Origin: Shewanella sp. KT0246
GTDB lineage: Bacteria > Pseudomonadota > Gammaproteobacteria > Enterobacterales > Shewanellaceae
Length of the DNA: 64,000 nt
Direction: 5' to 3'
Assembly: GCF_019654955.1 (NCBI RefSeq)
Contig: NZ_BPEV01000005.1
Location: 103,107-167,106, forward strand
Program-made: the position numbers and the translations under genes
Notes under the pieces: generated by a model
The model's input: only the letters and a program-made list of their open reading frames with translations
What the model was told of the DNA's origin: nothing
The model's database searches: none
Shown here: positions 35,789-45,757 of the stretch, piece after piece
Position numbering within the stretch: position 1 is the stretch's first letter
Layout: every line of letters begins with the position of its first letter

Positions 35789-36637
35789 ATGAAAAAAGCA
35801 ATATTTACTCTCGCCATAGGCGATAACCCAATGTATCGCGCCGCCATCGATAGTTTCAGCTCCTACGCTGACAAAGTAGGCGCTGATTTGATTGTTTCAA
35901 ACGAGCTACATTATCAGCTTAACGTTAAAAATAAATACTACGATGCAAGTCCTGCTTGGTCTGAAAAGTTATATATAGCCGAGTTATTAAAAGAATACGA
36001 TAGAGTGCTATATATCGACGCCGATATGATTGTTACACCTTGGGCGGAAAATATATTTGAACAATATAATTCTTTAGAGACTGTGTATATGTTCAATGAA
36101 GGGGCTTATAAAGATCGCTCTGAACATGCTAACAAAATAAGTAGTATTTTAGGTGAAGTAGACTGGCCTACTCTTGATGATGCAATGGTGTACTTTAACT
36201 CTGGTATGATCTTAGTTTCTAAACAATCAAACTTATTTATCAATGCTAGTGCAGAAGAGATGCAAAAGGTATGTAACGAGGTAAAGTTTTACGACCAAAC
36301 TTACATAAACTATCTTATTTTTCGAGAAAAAATTAAGTACCAGTGTATCGATAAATCATTTAATAGAATGCCTCTGCTTGGCTTAGAAGGCTATAAAGAA
36401 GCGAGCTTCATTCATTACGCAGGCAGGGGGTATCGCGAAAAAATACCTATGCGTGAACTAAAATATATTATTGATTATTGTGACTTTTTTTCTAACGAGT
36501 TATCGGAACAAGCCAAGCTTGAGTTTAAGCAGCAGTCATGGCATTGGTACATGCTTAAGCAACACAGAAAAACTAAACTGCCAATTCCTTTTTTAAGCGC
36601 AGTTTTTGGGCTTTTTCATCCTCAACATAAATATTAA
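35789..36637 (+). CDS. GT8-like glycosyltransferase, paralogue 1
   Basis: This 282-aa GT-A enzyme has a DxD metal motif in VLYIDADMIVTPWA and the acceptor-side motif VYFNSGMILVS. QTYINYL and FIHYAGRGYREK are shared with the next gene. It most likely adds a hexose to the LPS core or side chain. It is very similar throughout to the gene starting at 36881, so the pair arose by tandem duplication. Confidence 0.85.
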   Translation: MKKAIFTLAIGDNPMYRAAIDSFSSYADKVGADLIVSNELHYQLNVKNKYYDASPAWSEKLYIAELLKEYDRVLYIDADMIVTPWAENIFEQYNSLETVYMFNEGAYKDRSEHANKISSILGEVDWPTLDDAMVYFNSGMILVSKQSNLFINASAEEMQKVCNEVKFYDQTYINYLIFREKIKYQCIDKSFNRMPLLGLEGYKEASFIHYAGRGYREKIPMRELKYIIDYCDFFSNELSEQAKLEFKQQSWHWYMLKQHRKTKLPIPFLSAVFGLFHPQHKY

Positions 36638-36880
36638 TGCTCAGACCTCTGTTAAGTTAACTACACCAATTGATTGCAGTAATTTAATAGAGGTTAACAA
36701 GCAACATGACGCTTTGACCTAAGTAATAGAGCGAAACAATGAGACCATTGTCATTAAATTTCACTCAGGTCATATAACAATACATTAATTCTCAAACCAC
36801 AAGTTAAACCCAAGCAGCAAGACCTGCTAGTTACCTTTTATCACTCAATGTTTTAACCCTATTAAATTTACAAGGTGTGT

Positions 36881-37732
36881 ATGAAAAAGGCTATTTTCAC
36901 TCTCGCCATTGGGGATAACCCAATGTATAAAGCTGCACTAGAAAGCTTTAAAATATACGCAGATAAAGTCGGTGCTGATCTTATTATTTCAGATCAATTG
37001 CATTACAAAATTAATATTGAGGATCCGCTGTACTCTGCGAGCCCGGCTTGGCCTGAAAAATTATTTACGGCAGAAATTTTAAAAAACTACGACCGAGTGC
37101 TATACCTTGATGCTGATATCTTGGTAACGCCCCATGCACGCGATATTTTTGATGAATATCAAGACCTTGATACCGTATACATGTTCGACGAAGGTCAACA
37201 CCTTGATCGTAATTTACCCATAAGCCAAATATCTGCAGCGTTAGGTGAAGTAGATGAGTGGAATAAAATAAACGGTCAGCTTAGTTATTATAATTTTGGC
37301 ATGTTTTTAATTTCTAAGCCTTGTAAATTATTTGAATTAGCTACCTTAGATGGAATGCAAAAAGTCTGTAACCACGTAAAGTTTTACGATCAGACTTACG
37401 TTAATTACATCATACAAAAACATAAAATTTCAAACCAGTGCGTTGATCCCGAATTTAACCGTATGGAGTTTTTGGGCCAAGAAGGCTATAAGAAAGCCGA
37501 CTTTATTCATTACGCAGGCCGAGGATATCGTATTAAGTGTCCAAGTAGAGAAATTCGTTATGTGGATGACTATTGTCAATTATATTCGGATAATGTCTCT
37601 ACAGAAGAGAAGCGTCAAATGAAATTGGATGCATGGAATTTATTTACTAAAAACCTTGCTAAAAAAAGCTATATACCCCAAATCATTTTAAACTTAATTG
37701 GTAAACCTACAATTGGTAGAAAGTGGCTATAA
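36881..37732 (+). CDS. GT8-like glycosyltransferase, paralogue 2
   Basis: About 283 aa from ATG 36881, which follows AAGG. DxD is in VLYLDADILVTPHA, and YYNFGMFLIS replaces the FNSGM of paralogue 1. It shares the same start (MKKAIFTLAIGDNPMY), DQTY and FIHYAGRGYR motifs. The most different parts are the middle loop and the C-terminus, which may set a different acceptor. A 243-bp gap separates it from paralogue 1, in which nothing is recognised. Confidence 0.85.
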   Translation: MKKAIFTLAIGDNPMYKAALESFKIYADKVGADLIISDQLHYKINIEDPLYSASPAWPEKLFTAEILKNYDRVLYLDADILVTPHARDIFDEYQDLDTVYMFDEGQHLDRNLPISQISAALGEVDEWNKINGQLSYYNFGMFLISKPCKLFELATLDGMQKVCNHVKFYDQTYVNYIIQKHKISNQCVDPEFNRMEFLGQEGYKKADFIHYAGRGYRIKCPSREIRYVDDYCQLYSDNVSTEEKRQMKLDAWNLFTKNLAKKSYIPQIILNLIGKPTIGRKWL

Positions 37733-37750
37733 ATTTAATTTAAAATCGAA

Positions 37751-37776
37751 ACTTAGCAATCATTAGATTGCTAAGT
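37751..37776. terminator. Terminator-like hairpin between converging glycosyltransferase genes
   Basis: The 11-bp perfect arms ACTTAGCAATC/GATTGCTAAGT have an ATTA loop. The right arm contains the stop codon of the minus-strand GT9 gene, and a T-rich stretch follows on the minus strand. Confidence 0.7.
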
Positions 37777-38781
37777 CATACTATCAAACTGCTGAATGAC
37801 TTTCTCAACGCTTATCAAGCTCATCAAGTCATCCCCTTTGGCCCGTTTCCCCCAAGGGATCGTCATGTTAGGGAATTGCTGACGAATAACCTCATCATAA
37901 ACGCTCACCACTTGCATTAAGGACATATATGGCCCAGTTCGCCCAGGGTTAGAATGTGCGTATAACCCTATCACTGGGGTGCCTTGAGTAACGGCCATAT
38001 GAGCAGGGCCAGTATCAGGAGCAATCACAACAGAAGCCCTATTTAACACTGCTAATAATTGAGTCAGTGTGGTTTGCCCCACCTTGTTTTCTATAGATTG
38101 CGAGGAAAAATGGTTAATTGATGCGGCTAAATCAACTTCAAGCTGACTAGGGCCGCCACACAATATGACCCGATAGCCTTTTGATACGGCATGATCAGCC
38201 ACTGCAGCATATCGCTCTGGTAACCAATTACGTTCAGCTTTACTTGCTGCAGGGCAAATGACTAACACTTTTTCAATTTCAGCAATCAGCTCATTTGCAA
38301 ACTCACTATCTGACTCTGTTACTGGAATGTTCCACTTCGGCGATAAGTCTTTCACACCGATGGCTTTGGCAAACCCCATAAAACCTTCCAGCACATGAGG
38401 TGTTGCTAGTGGCTCTACAGCTTTATTAGTCACTAACCATTGCCCTTCTTTAGCACGTGCTTTATCAAAACCGATACGAACCCTAGCCGAAATCATTAAG
38501 GATGCTATGGTCGCTCTTAGTGCAACCTGCATATGCAATAACACATCAAACTTCTGCCCTGATAAGCTCTTTCTTAATGCGGCATAACTACGCCAACCTT
38601 GGGATTTATCGAATATAACGAATTGCACGTTGGGTAAGTGTTTTAACAGCTGATATTCAACTTTACCGATAACCCAAGTGATGTGTAATTGTGGGTATTG
38701 TTTTTGAATAGCTTGCACCATCGCCACCGCATGGCAAACATCACCTATGGCAGATAAGCGAAGTAAACAGAGGGATGTCAT
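37771..38781 (-). CDS. Glycosyltransferase family 9 (LPS heptosyltransferase family)
   Basis: About 336 aa from Met17, where the family start MTSLCLLRLSAIGDVCHAV begins; starts at 38829 or 38802 would add unmatched residues. The GT9 motifs LVICPAASKAERNWLPERYAA and VIAPDTGPAHMAVTQGTPVIGLYAHSNPGRTGP are complete, so it should transfer heptose from ADP-heptose to inner-core LPS. It is divergent from kdkA. It could be WaaC- or WaaF-like, or a later heptosyltransferase; position alone does not decide. Confidence 0.9.
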   Translation of the reverse strand: MTSLCLLRLSAIGDVCHAVAMVQAIQKQYPQLHITWVIGKVEYQLLKHLPNVQFVIFDKSQGWRSYAALRKSLSGQKFDVLLHMQVALRATIASLMISARVRIGFDKARAKEGQWLVTNKAVEPLATPHVLEGFMGFAKAIGVKDLSPKWNIPVTESDSEFANELIAEIEKVLVICPAASKAERNWLPERYAAVADHAVSKGYRVILCGGPSQLEVDLAASINHFSSQSIENKVGQTTLTQLLAVLNRASVVIAPDTGPAHMAVTQGTPVIGLYAHSNPGRTGPYMSLMQVVSVYDEVIRQQFPNMTIPWGKRAKGDDLMSLISVEKVIQQFDSMT

Positions 38782-38894
38782 TGATGCATAGTCAGCTTTC
38801 ATGGGCGCAATTAACCAGAGTAAGTACAAGAGTTCGATCTTAATGTAGAATAAGCTTTATAGCCACCGACAAATCAAAGCTTTGTAATCCACTT

Positions 38895-39608
38895 ATGCAA
38901 ATAAAATCAACCAACAAAGGTATTATCGCTTGGTGCGATGATCTCGCTAAAGACCTTACATCTGCTCATTTTAGCCCAGAGTATTGGCAAATAAACGATG
39001 CCATTGTTGGCCAATCTAAAGGGCGCTACACAACTTGGTTTGTCCAATACCAAACCCAGCAATGGGTCTTAAGACATTATTGGCGTGGCGGATTAATCGA
39101 AATGTTCAGTAAAGATGCCTATATCTTTACAGGTTTTGAGCGAACCAGAGCAATTGCAGAACTCGCTATTTTGGAAACACTTCACCAAGAAGGCTTCCCA
39201 GTCCCCAGACCGATTAGCGCCAACGTTGAACGTTTTGGTATCTGGTATCGTGCAGATTTATTAATTGAATTAGTTAACGGTGCAGATGATTTAGTGGCGC
39301 TGCTGACAAAATTGGAGCTAACAGCTGAGCAATGGCAAACGCTCGGTAAAACGATTGCGCAATTTCACGCTCGCGGTGTTTATCACGCAGATCTCAACGC
39401 CAAAAACATCTTGTTTGCTAATCAACAGTTCTACCTGATTGATTTTGACAGAGGCGAACTCAAAAAGCCTCATTCAAGTTGGCAGCAAGCAAACTTAAGT
39501 CGTTTATTGCGCTCATTTAACAAAGAGCAAACTAAATTACCAAATTTGAAATTTAACGATCAAAACTGGCAACAACTTTTGGCCGGTTACAATCAACATA
39601 TGAGTTAA
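38895..39608 (+). CDS. kdkA: 3-deoxy-D-manno-octulosonic acid (Kdo) kinase
   Basis: This 237-aa small-molecule kinase phosphorylates Kdo on lipid A precursor at the 4-position, typical where a single Kdo is present. It has the kinase-like catalytic HARGVYHADLNAKNILF and metal motif LIDFDRGELKKP. It is convergent with waaA, the gene for the enzyme that makes its substrate. Confidence 0.93.
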   Translation: MQIKSTNKGIIAWCDDLAKDLTSAHFSPEYWQINDAIVGQSKGRYTTWFVQYQTQQWVLRHYWRGGLIEMFSKDAYIFTGFERTRAIAELAILETLHQEGFPVPRPISANVERFGIWYRADLLIELVNGADDLVALLTKLELTAEQWQTLGKTIAQFHARGVYHADLNAKNILFANQQFYLIDFDRGELKKPHSSWQQANLSRLLRSFNKEQTKLPNLKFNDQNWQQLLAGYNQHMS

Positions 39609-39630
39609 AAGAGCTAACCTAGCTCTCTTT
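39608..39630. terminator. Shared terminator-like hairpin, kdkA/waaA
   Basis: The stem AAAGAGCT/AGCTCTcTTT has an AACCT loop and overlaps the stop codon of the converging waaA gene. Confidence 0.55.
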
Positions 39631-40914
39631 ACAATTGCTCAGTTGCAGCTGAGATTCAATAAGCTGTAATTGCTGAGCTAACGCGCCTTTATTTTGGCTA
39701 ACGACTGTCAAACATGCTTGAGCAGCAAGCTGGTGTTGCTGCTTATCAGCAAACATTAACAGTAATTGTTTGGCTAACGAGTCCGCCCCTTCTACCACGC
39801 TGAGTCCACCAGCTTGGTCCAATAACGCTGTAATTTCAGAAAAATCCCAATGGTGGGGACCCACACTTACAGGCAGACCCATTGCGGCAGGCTCAAGCGG
39901 GTTATGGCCGCCATTTTCAATTAATGTCCCTCCGATGAAAGCATAATCGGCTGCGCCATATAGCATCAGCAACTCTCCCATCGTATCGCCAAGTAGAACT
40001 TGAGTTTGCTCGGTTACCGCCTCATTCATACTGCGTCTTGATAATGAAAGACCATGCTGAGTTGTTGCTACCGCTGCGACATTAAACTGCTCTGGGTGCC
40101 TTGGCGCCATAATCAACAACGCTTGCGGATATTCGGCTAAGACTTGCTCATGAGCCTTAAGCATTATTTCAAACTCACCGGGGTGAACACTGCCAGCAAC
40201 CCAAACAGGTACATCTACTTTTTGCCATTGTTGACGTAAAGTTTTAGCTTGTTGATGTTTACTTTCATCGATCTGTAAATCAAATTTTAAACTGCCACAT
40301 ACTACTAACTTTTCAGGATTGACACCCAAAGACTCAAACCGTTCAGCTTCCAACTTCGTCTGAACAGCAATAGCGTCAAGCGAAGTTAACATAGGTGTGC
40401 TTAGTTTCGACTGTTTTTCATATTTGGCTGCAGACTTAGCTGACAATCGAGCATTTGCCAGCACTATTCGAGCTTTGCTAAGTTTGCCGTAGTGAACCAA
40501 ATTAGGCCAAAGCTCAGTTTCCATAATGATGAATAACTTCGGCTGAACTTGCCCCAAAAAACGCTTCACGCAAACACTAAAATCAAACGGTAAATAACAA
40601 TGTTGGACTCGCTTACCTAGTTGTTCACTAAATGCTTTGGCCACTTCTGCTGAGCCTGTTGGGCTAGTCGTCGTTATCGTGAACGTTGAGTCAGGATAGG
40701 CAGCCATTAGATTTTTAATCAGCGGAATTGCTGCTAAGGTTTCTCCCATAGAAACACTGTGGATCAGCACATCTGATTGCGAGAGTCTCGTAACACCAAA
40801 ACGCTCGCCCCAGCGGTAACGATAATCTGGACTTTTAATACTCCGAAAAGCCAAATACATCACCACAAGCGGAGAAAGAAGATAGAGTATGAAAGAATAT
40901 AGGCCACGAGTCAT
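39619..40914 (-). CDS. waaA: 3-deoxy-D-manno-octulosonic acid transferase
   Basis: This 431-aa GT30 enzyme attaches Kdo to lipid IVA at the inner membrane. An N-terminal membrane anchor (YSFILYLLSPLVVMYLAF) precedes YRWGERFG, HSVSMGETLAAIPLI (catalytic Glu), METELWPN, VWVAGSVHPGE, and IGGTLIENGGHNPLEPAAMGLPV. It converges with kdkA, making a lipid A-Kdo module. Confidence 0.96.
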   Translation of the reverse strand: MTRGLYSFILYLLSPLVVMYLAFRSIKSPDYRYRWGERFGVTRLSQSDVLIHSVSMGETLAAIPLIKNLMAAYPDSTFTITTTSPTGSAEVAKAFSEQLGKRVQHCYLPFDFSVCVKRFLGQVQPKLFIIMETELWPNLVHYGKLSKARIVLANARLSAKSAAKYEKQSKLSTPMLTSLDAIAVQTKLEAERFESLGVNPEKLVVCGSLKFDLQIDESKHQQAKTLRQQWQKVDVPVWVAGSVHPGEFEIMLKAHEQVLAEYPQALLIMAPRHPEQFNVAAVATTQHGLSLSRRSMNEAVTEQTQVLLGDTMGELLMLYGAADYAFIGGTLIENGGHNPLEPAAMGLPVSVGPHHWDFSEITALLDQAGGLSVVEGADSLAKQLLLMFADKQQHQLAAQACLTVVSQNKGALAQQLQLIESQLQLSNCKES

Positions 40915-41237
40915 GAAAGAGTCTTAATCAGTTTTGCTTGTCGGATAAACACAATGTTAACATAAACCCAAACCACATAAATATGTGATCATTCAACATA
41001 AACTCAGCTCAGTGAGCTTGGTTGAATAACCACTAAAAAATTCTACATTCAAACAATTGATGCAGAACTCATTCGGGCGATTAAATATTATTTAATTAAA
41101 CTAGCCGATGTGATTATGTCTCTTCTGAACTGACCAGATATTAATGTGGTTTGAGATAACATTCATAAGGATATGCGCTAAGCGTCGTATTGAGTCGTCG
41201 AGACTCCTGTATTTAGCAATTGATAATTGGAATCGAT
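40915..41237. other. Divergent 323-bp intergenic region waaA / TetR gene
   Basis: It contains an inverted repeat ATTCAAC (40991-40997) and GTTGAAT (41021-41027) with an inner CTCA/TGAG stem, in the waaA leader region. The remainder is AT-rich and holds the promoters of both genes; no further element is recognised. Confidence 0.4.
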
Positions 41238-41894
41238 ATGAAAACCCGCGATAAAATAGTTTTTGCCAGTCTTGAACTCTTTAACGAACATGGTGAACGT
41301 AATATCACCACTAATCATATTGCTGCGCACCTCAACATTAGTCCGGGCAACCTTTATTATCACTTCCGTAATAAAGAAGATATTATCAACTCGATTTTTG
41401 CCTTATACGAAAGTCATTTAGAGTCAGGCTTTAAACCATACGAAGATACCAGTGTCGATATTGAGCTGTTGATGGGTTATTTCGATGCGATGTTTTATAC
41501 CTTGTGGCAATTTAGATTTATGTACGCCAATCTTGCTGACATTCTTAGTCGTGACGAAGCGCTAAAAGCGCGCTATTTAAAAGCCCAAGAGCAAGTGCTT
41601 AGTCGTTCAAGCAATGTATTAAGAAAATTAATTAGCGACGGTTTTCTTGAAATCGAAGACAGTAAAGTTACCGCGTTAGCTGATACCATTAAAATGATGG
41701 TGAGCTTTTGGATTAGCTACCAATTGACCCAATCAAGTACTTCAACCATCACCAAAGCCACTCTTTATGAAGGTTTATTGCGAGTGCTGATGATATTTAA
41801 GGCATACTCAGCCCCAGGCTCTGAAGCGACTTTTACTCGCCTTGAACAACATTATCTCGAAGTTGCTTCACAAGAGCGTAATGCAGCAGCGTAA
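41238..41894 (+). CDS. TetR/AcrR-family transcriptional regulator
   Basis: About 218 aa from ATG 41238 (GGA upstream). The N-terminal helix-turn-helix is clear: TRDKIVFASLELFNEHGERNITTNHIAAHLNISPGNLYYHFRNKEDII. The C-terminal ligand domain is of the type with GYFDAMFYTLWQFRFMYANL. It lies upstream of kbl-tdh but a terminator-like hairpin separates them. The ligand is unknown; threonine catabolism is a possible but unproven target. Confidence 0.9.
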   Translation: MKTRDKIVFASLELFNEHGERNITTNHIAAHLNISPGNLYYHFRNKEDIINSIFALYESHLESGFKPYEDTSVDIELLMGYFDAMFYTLWQFRFMYANLADILSRDEALKARYLKAQEQVLSRSSNVLRKLISDGFLEIEDSKVTALADTIKMMVSFWISYQLTQSSTSTITKATLYEGLLRVLMIFKAYSAPGSEATFTRLEQHYLEVASQERNAAA

Positions 41895-41933
41895 TGTCTT
41901 AATTTATTGCTCAGCCACCAGCACATACAAACT

Positions 41934-41968
41934 GCCTTTTTAGGACTAAAATAGAGTCATAAAAAGGC
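41934..41968 (+). terminator. Terminator-like hairpin after TetR gene
   Basis: Long arms GCCTTTTTA-g-GACT and AGTC-a-TAAAAAGGC surround an AAAATAG loop. Confidence 0.65.
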
Positions 41969-42181
41969 GGCCTTCTGTTTTGTTAACACACTAAGTCATT
42001 CATAAACCTATAATTAGCCTTCGCTTGTTATGGATTAGTATATCTAATGTGAAAACAGCTCTAGCCCTAATCATTTTGATGTCGCTATTCAGGTTAAAAA
42101 AAACACTGTAGAGCCATTAAGATTAAGGTTAGAATGCCGCCAAGCGATTTCCATATTAAAACTATATTTAGGAGAAATCAG

Positions 42182-43375
42182 GTGGCCTCTACCTCATTTT
42201 ACGACCGCATAAATCAACAACTTGTCGATGTTAAAGCTGAAGGCTTATATAAGAGTGAACGCGTCATCACTTCTGCCCAAAAAACAGCCATTAACGTAAA
42301 TAGTGAAGAAGTCATTAACTTCTGTGCCAACAACTATTTAGGTCTCGCAAATCACCCTGAATTAATTAATGCTGCACAAAACGGATTGAACAGCCACGGC
42401 TTTGGTATGGCATCAGTTCGTTTCATTTGTGGTACGCAAAATATCCACAAGCAATTAGAAAATAGCCTTAGTGAATTTTTAGGCATGGAAGATACTATTT
42501 TGTATTCTTCTTGTTTTGATGCCAACGCAGGTCTATTTGAAACACTACTTGGCCCTGAAGATGCCATCGTATCTGATTCTCTAAACCATGCTTCAATCAT
42601 TGACGGTGTGCGTTTATGTAAGGCTAAGCGCTTCCGTTATGCCAACAATGACATGAGCGAACTTGAAACTCAGTTAAAAGCCGCTAAAGAAGCTGGCGCA
42701 CGTGACATTCTTATAGCCACTGACGGTGTGTTCTCAATGGATGGCGTCATCGCTAACCTACAAGGCGTATGTGACTTAGCAGACAAATACGGCGCACTAG
42801 TGATGGTTGACGACTCTCACGCTGTTGGTTTTGTCGGTGAAAACGGCCGTGGCACTCACGAGTTTTGCCAAGTAATGGACCGTGTAGACATTATTACAGG
42901 CACACTAGGTAAAGCATTAGGTGGCGCATCTGGTGGATTCACTTCTGGTAAAAAAGAAGTCATCGACTGGTTACGTCAGCGATCTCGTCCTTACTTATTC
43001 TCAAATTCATTAGCACCTTCAATTGTGAGTGCATCAATTCATGTGCTCGAAATGCTGAAATCTGGTCATGCACTACGTGAAGCGGTATGGGAAAACAGCC
43101 GTTATTTCCGTGAAGAAATGACCAAAGCAGGCTTTACTCTAGCTGGTGCTGATCATGCCATTATCCCTGTGATGATTGGCGATGCAAAATTAGCGGGTGA
43201 CTTCTCAAACCGTCTCTTAGCTGAAAACATCTATGTTGTTGGCTTCTCGTTCCCTGTTGTGCCAAAAGGCCAAGCGCGTATCCGTACGCAAATGTCAGCC
43301 GCACATACACGTCCTCAAATCGATAAAGCGATTGAAGCCTTTATCCGTATTGGTAAAGAAATGGGCATTATTTAA
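42182..43375 (+). CDS. kbl: 2-amino-3-ketobutyrate CoA ligase (glycine C-acetyltransferase)
   Basis: The start is taken as GTG 42182 because AGGAG lies 7 nt before it and the protein then aligns with E. coli Kbl ([10 protein letters not shown]...). An ATG at 42134 would add 16 residues. The 397-aa PLP enzyme cleaves 2-amino-3-ketobutyrate with CoA to glycine and acetyl-CoA. It has [21 protein letters not shown] and the PLP lysine in [14 protein letters not shown]. It forms an operon with tdh 34 bp downstream. Confidence 0.96.
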   Translation: MASTSFYDRINQQLVDVKAEGLYKSERVITSAQKTAINVNSEEVINFCANNYLGLANHPELINAAQNGLNSHGFGMASVRFICGTQNIHKQLENSLSEFLGMEDTILYSSCFDANAGLFETLLGPEDAIVSDSLNHASIIDGVRLCKAKRFRYANNDMSELETQLKAAKEAGARDILIATDGVFSMDGVIANLQGVCDLADKYGALVMVDDSHAVGFVGENGRGTHEFCQVMDRVDIITGTLGKALGGASGGFTSGKKEVIDWLRQRSRPYLFSNSLAPSIVSASIHVLEMLKSGHALREAVWENSRYFREEMTKAGFTLAGADHAIIPVMIGDAKLAGDFSNRLLAENIYVVGFSFPVVPKGQARIRTQMSAAHTRPQIDKAIEAFIRIGKEMGII

Positions 43376-43409
43376 GGTCGAAGCTAAGATTGAATGTAAG
43401 GTCGAAACA

Positions 43410-44435
43410 ATGAAAGCATTAAGCAAGTTAAAGCCTGAAGAAGGCATCTGGATGGTTGATGCACCTAAGCCAGAAATGGGTCATAACGACCTATTAATTA
43501 AAATTCGTAAAACCGCCATTTGCGGTACTGACGTGCATATCTATAACTGGGACGAGTGGTCACAAAACACCATTCCTGTGCCTATGGTTGTCGGCCATGA
43601 ATATGTCGGTGAAGTTGTCGATATGGGCCAAGAAGTTCGTGGTTTTACCGTAGGTGACCGCGTGTCTGGTGAAGGCCATATTACCTGTGGTCATTGTCGT
43701 AACTGCCGCGGTGGTCGTACCCATTTATGTCGTAACACTTCTGGTGTTGGTGTGAACCGTGATGGCGCGTTTGCTGAGTACCTTGTCATTCCAGCATTTA
43801 ATGCCTTTAAAATTCCTGATGATATCTCAGATGACTTAGCTTCAGTATTTGACCCATTTGGCAATGCAGTACACACCGCACTGTCATTTGATGTGGTCGG
43901 TGAAGATGTATTGATCACGGGTGCAGGCCCTATCGGTATTATGGCTGCTGCTGTATGTAAGCATGTTGGCGCCCGTCATGTGGTGATTACTGATGTCAAC
44001 GAATACCGTCTAGATTTGGCCCGTAAAATGGGCGCAACTCGTGCGGTTAACGTGGCTAAAGAAGACTTAAAAGATGTCATGAATGACTTAGGCATGACCG
44101 AAGGGTTTGATGTCGGGTTAGAAATGTCAGGCGTGCCTTCAGCATTTCACTCTATGCTCGATACCATGAACCACGGTGGCAAAATTGCCATGTTAGGTAT
44201 TCCTGGTGGCGACATGGCCATTGATTGGAGTAAGGTTATCTTTAAAGGGCTTATCCTTAAAGGTATTTACGGTCGTGAAATGTTTGAGACATGGTACAAA
44301 ATGGCAAGTCTAATCCAGTCTGGTTTAGATTTATCACCTATCATTACCCATCACTTCTCAATTGATGACTTCCAACAAGGTTTTGATGCTATGCGTTCAG
44401 GCCAGTCAGGTAAGGTCATTTTAAACTGGGATTAA
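43410..44435 (+). CDS. tdh: L-threonine 3-dehydrogenase
   Basis: This 341-aa zinc-dependent medium-chain dehydrogenase oxidises threonine to 2-amino-3-ketobutyrate for Kbl. The start at 43410 (AAGG upstream) matches the E. coli sequence [15 protein letters not shown]; a longer frame into kbl is not the gene. The catalytic zinc site [16 protein letters not shown], structural zinc [15 protein letters not shown] and the NAD motif [10 protein letters not shown] are present. Confidence 0.97.
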   Translation: MKALSKLKPEEGIWMVDAPKPEMGHNDLLIKIRKTAICGTDVHIYNWDEWSQNTIPVPMVVGHEYVGEVVDMGQEVRGFTVGDRVSGEGHITCGHCRNCRGGRTHLCRNTSGVGVNRDGAFAEYLVIPAFNAFKIPDDISDDLASVFDPFGNAVHTALSFDVVGEDVLITGAGPIGIMAAAVCKHVGARHVVITDVNEYRLDLARKMGATRAVNVAKEDLKDVMNDLGMTEGFDVGLEMSGVPSAFHSMLDTMNHGGKIAMLGIPGGDMAIDWSKVIFKGLILKGIYGREMFETWYKMASLIQSGLDLSPIITHHFSIDDFQQGFDAMRSGQSGKVILNWD

Positions 44436-44462
44436 CTTCCATCGTAAATTACCGCAATAATA

Positions 44463-44489
44463 AAGGGGTTGTATCAATACAGCCCCTTA
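44463..44489 (+). terminator. Possible terminator after tdh
   Basis: A GC-containing stem AAGGGGTTGTAT/ATACAGCCCCTT with a tiny loop; only a short T-tract follows, so efficiency is uncertain. Confidence 0.5.
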
Positions 44490-44541
44490 TTAGATACTTT
44501 AGTTATTCACTCTTATCTCACTTCAACTACAGCGGTATAGC

Positions 44542-44850
44542 ATGAGCACTTTCAAGCACCTTTCAATCAATGAACTTATCCACATGACAGCAGATTCTGA
44601 TGATGTCCAAATCGTCGATATTCGCGATGCTGCCAGTTATGCAGCCGGTCATATTGAGGGCTCTATTCACCTTACCAATGAAAATATCGCTCACGTTATG
44701 GCAGATGCTGACATGGATAACCCACTCGTTGTAGTTTGCTATCATGGAATAAGTAGTCAAGGCGCTGCAGGTTACTTGATTGAGCAAGGTTTTGATGACG
44801 TATATAGCCTAGATGGTGGCTTTACTGCATGGAGCGCTGCACACTCATGA
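44542..44850 (+). CDS. glpE: Thiosulfate sulfurtransferase (single-domain rhodanese)
   Basis: This 102-aa rhodanese has the active-site Cys loop [16 protein letters not shown], matching GlpE. It transfers sulfane sulfur from thiosulfate to cyanide or thioredoxin in vitro. Its TGA overlaps the glpG ATG (ATGA), indicating coupling. Confidence 0.93.
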   Translation: MSTFKHLSINELIHMTADSDDVQIVDIRDAASYAAGHIEGSIHLTNENIAHVMADADMDNPLVVVCYHGISSQGAAGYLIEQGFDDVYSLDGGFTAWSAAHS

Positions 44851-45686
44851 TTGAAATCGGCCAACTACCTCACGCTCGCGCAGCACAGGCGTTTATCGAC
44901 TACTTGAAAGGGTTGGATATTGAGTGCGTGCCTATCGTAAATGAACATGGTGTAGCATTGGTCGTGTATCAAGAAGATAAAGCCGAACAAGCTAAATATG
45001 AGTTTGAACAGTTTAAGCAAAACCCGTATCAGAAAAAATATCTAGAAGCCTCATGGGACAATGGCTCCACTCAAACTAAGCTAGATTACGGTTCCTCTTC
45101 CTTAGGGCTAATTCAGCAGTTCATTACTGGAGCAGGGCCACTCACTTTAGTTACCTTTTTTGTGTGTGTCGCTGTTTTTGCAGCGATGAACCTTGGTTTT
45201 GCGAATCAAGTTTTCAGCCATTTATCATTTTTTGGTGCTGTACCAAACAGCGACTTTAGCCAGATATGGCGAGTATTCACCCCAAGCTTAATGCATTTCT
45301 CTGCAATGCATCTCCTATTTAACCTACTTTGGTGGTGGTATTTAGGCGGTAAAATTGAAACCAAACTCGGCACTCGGCCACTGGTTTTCTTACTGATCGT
45401 TGCAGGTAGTTTACCAAGCCTAGTGCAATACATGATGACAGGTCCCAATTTCGGCGGGCTATCGGGTGTAGTTTACGCTGTGGTTGGTTACACATGGATT
45501 ATGGGTCAACGCGCCCCAGAATCTGGCATCGGTATCCCGAATAGCTACATGACGTTTATGCTCATTTGGTTAGTGCTCGGTTTTACTGATTTACTCGGCA
45601 TGCCGATAGCAAACGGTGCTCATATTGGTGGATTGCTAGTTGGGTTAGCCCAAGGGGCATTTGATAGTAAGCAGAAGAATAATTAG
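44847..45686 (+). CDS. glpG: Rhomboid intramembrane serine protease
   Basis: About 279 aa from ATG 44847. The cytoplasmic N-terminal domain is followed by six membrane helices. The catalytic Ser lies in [12 protein letters not shown] and the His in [13 protein letters not shown], with [14 protein letters not shown] in the L1/TM2 region. It cleaves transmembrane substrates. It is coupled to glpE as in E. coli, without glpR. Confidence 0.96.
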   Translation: MIEIGQLPHARAAQAFIDYLKGLDIECVPIVNEHGVALVVYQEDKAEQAKYEFEQFKQNPYQKKYLEASWDNGSTQTKLDYGSSSLGLIQQFITGAGPLTLVTFFVCVAVFAAMNLGFANQVFSHLSFFGAVPNSDFSQIWRVFTPSLMHFSAMHLLFNLLWWWYLGGKIETKLGTRPLVFLLIVAGSLPSLVQYMMTGPNFGGLSGVVYAVVGYTWIMGQRAPESGIGIPNSYMTFMLIWLVLGFTDLLGMPIANGAHIGGLLVGLAQGAFDSKQKNN

Positions 45687-45696
45687 GTTATTTTAA

Positions 45697-45719
45697 AAGG
45701 CTTTCTATCAGAAAGCCTT
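45697..45719. terminator. Terminator-like hairpin glpG/elbB
   Basis: The 10-bp perfect stem AAGGCTTTCT/AGAAAGCCTT has a 3-nt loop and short T tracts and lies between converging genes. Confidence 0.65.
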
Positions 45720-45757
45720 ACTCAGACTTAAAACCGCATTATATAAAAGTATAAAAG

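Noticed and set aside
28829..40914. Possible capsule locus of ABC or Wzy type
   Set aside because: No wza/wzc, wzx/wzy or kps genes are present. With kdkA, waaA and GT9 genes the region reads as LPS core/side chain.
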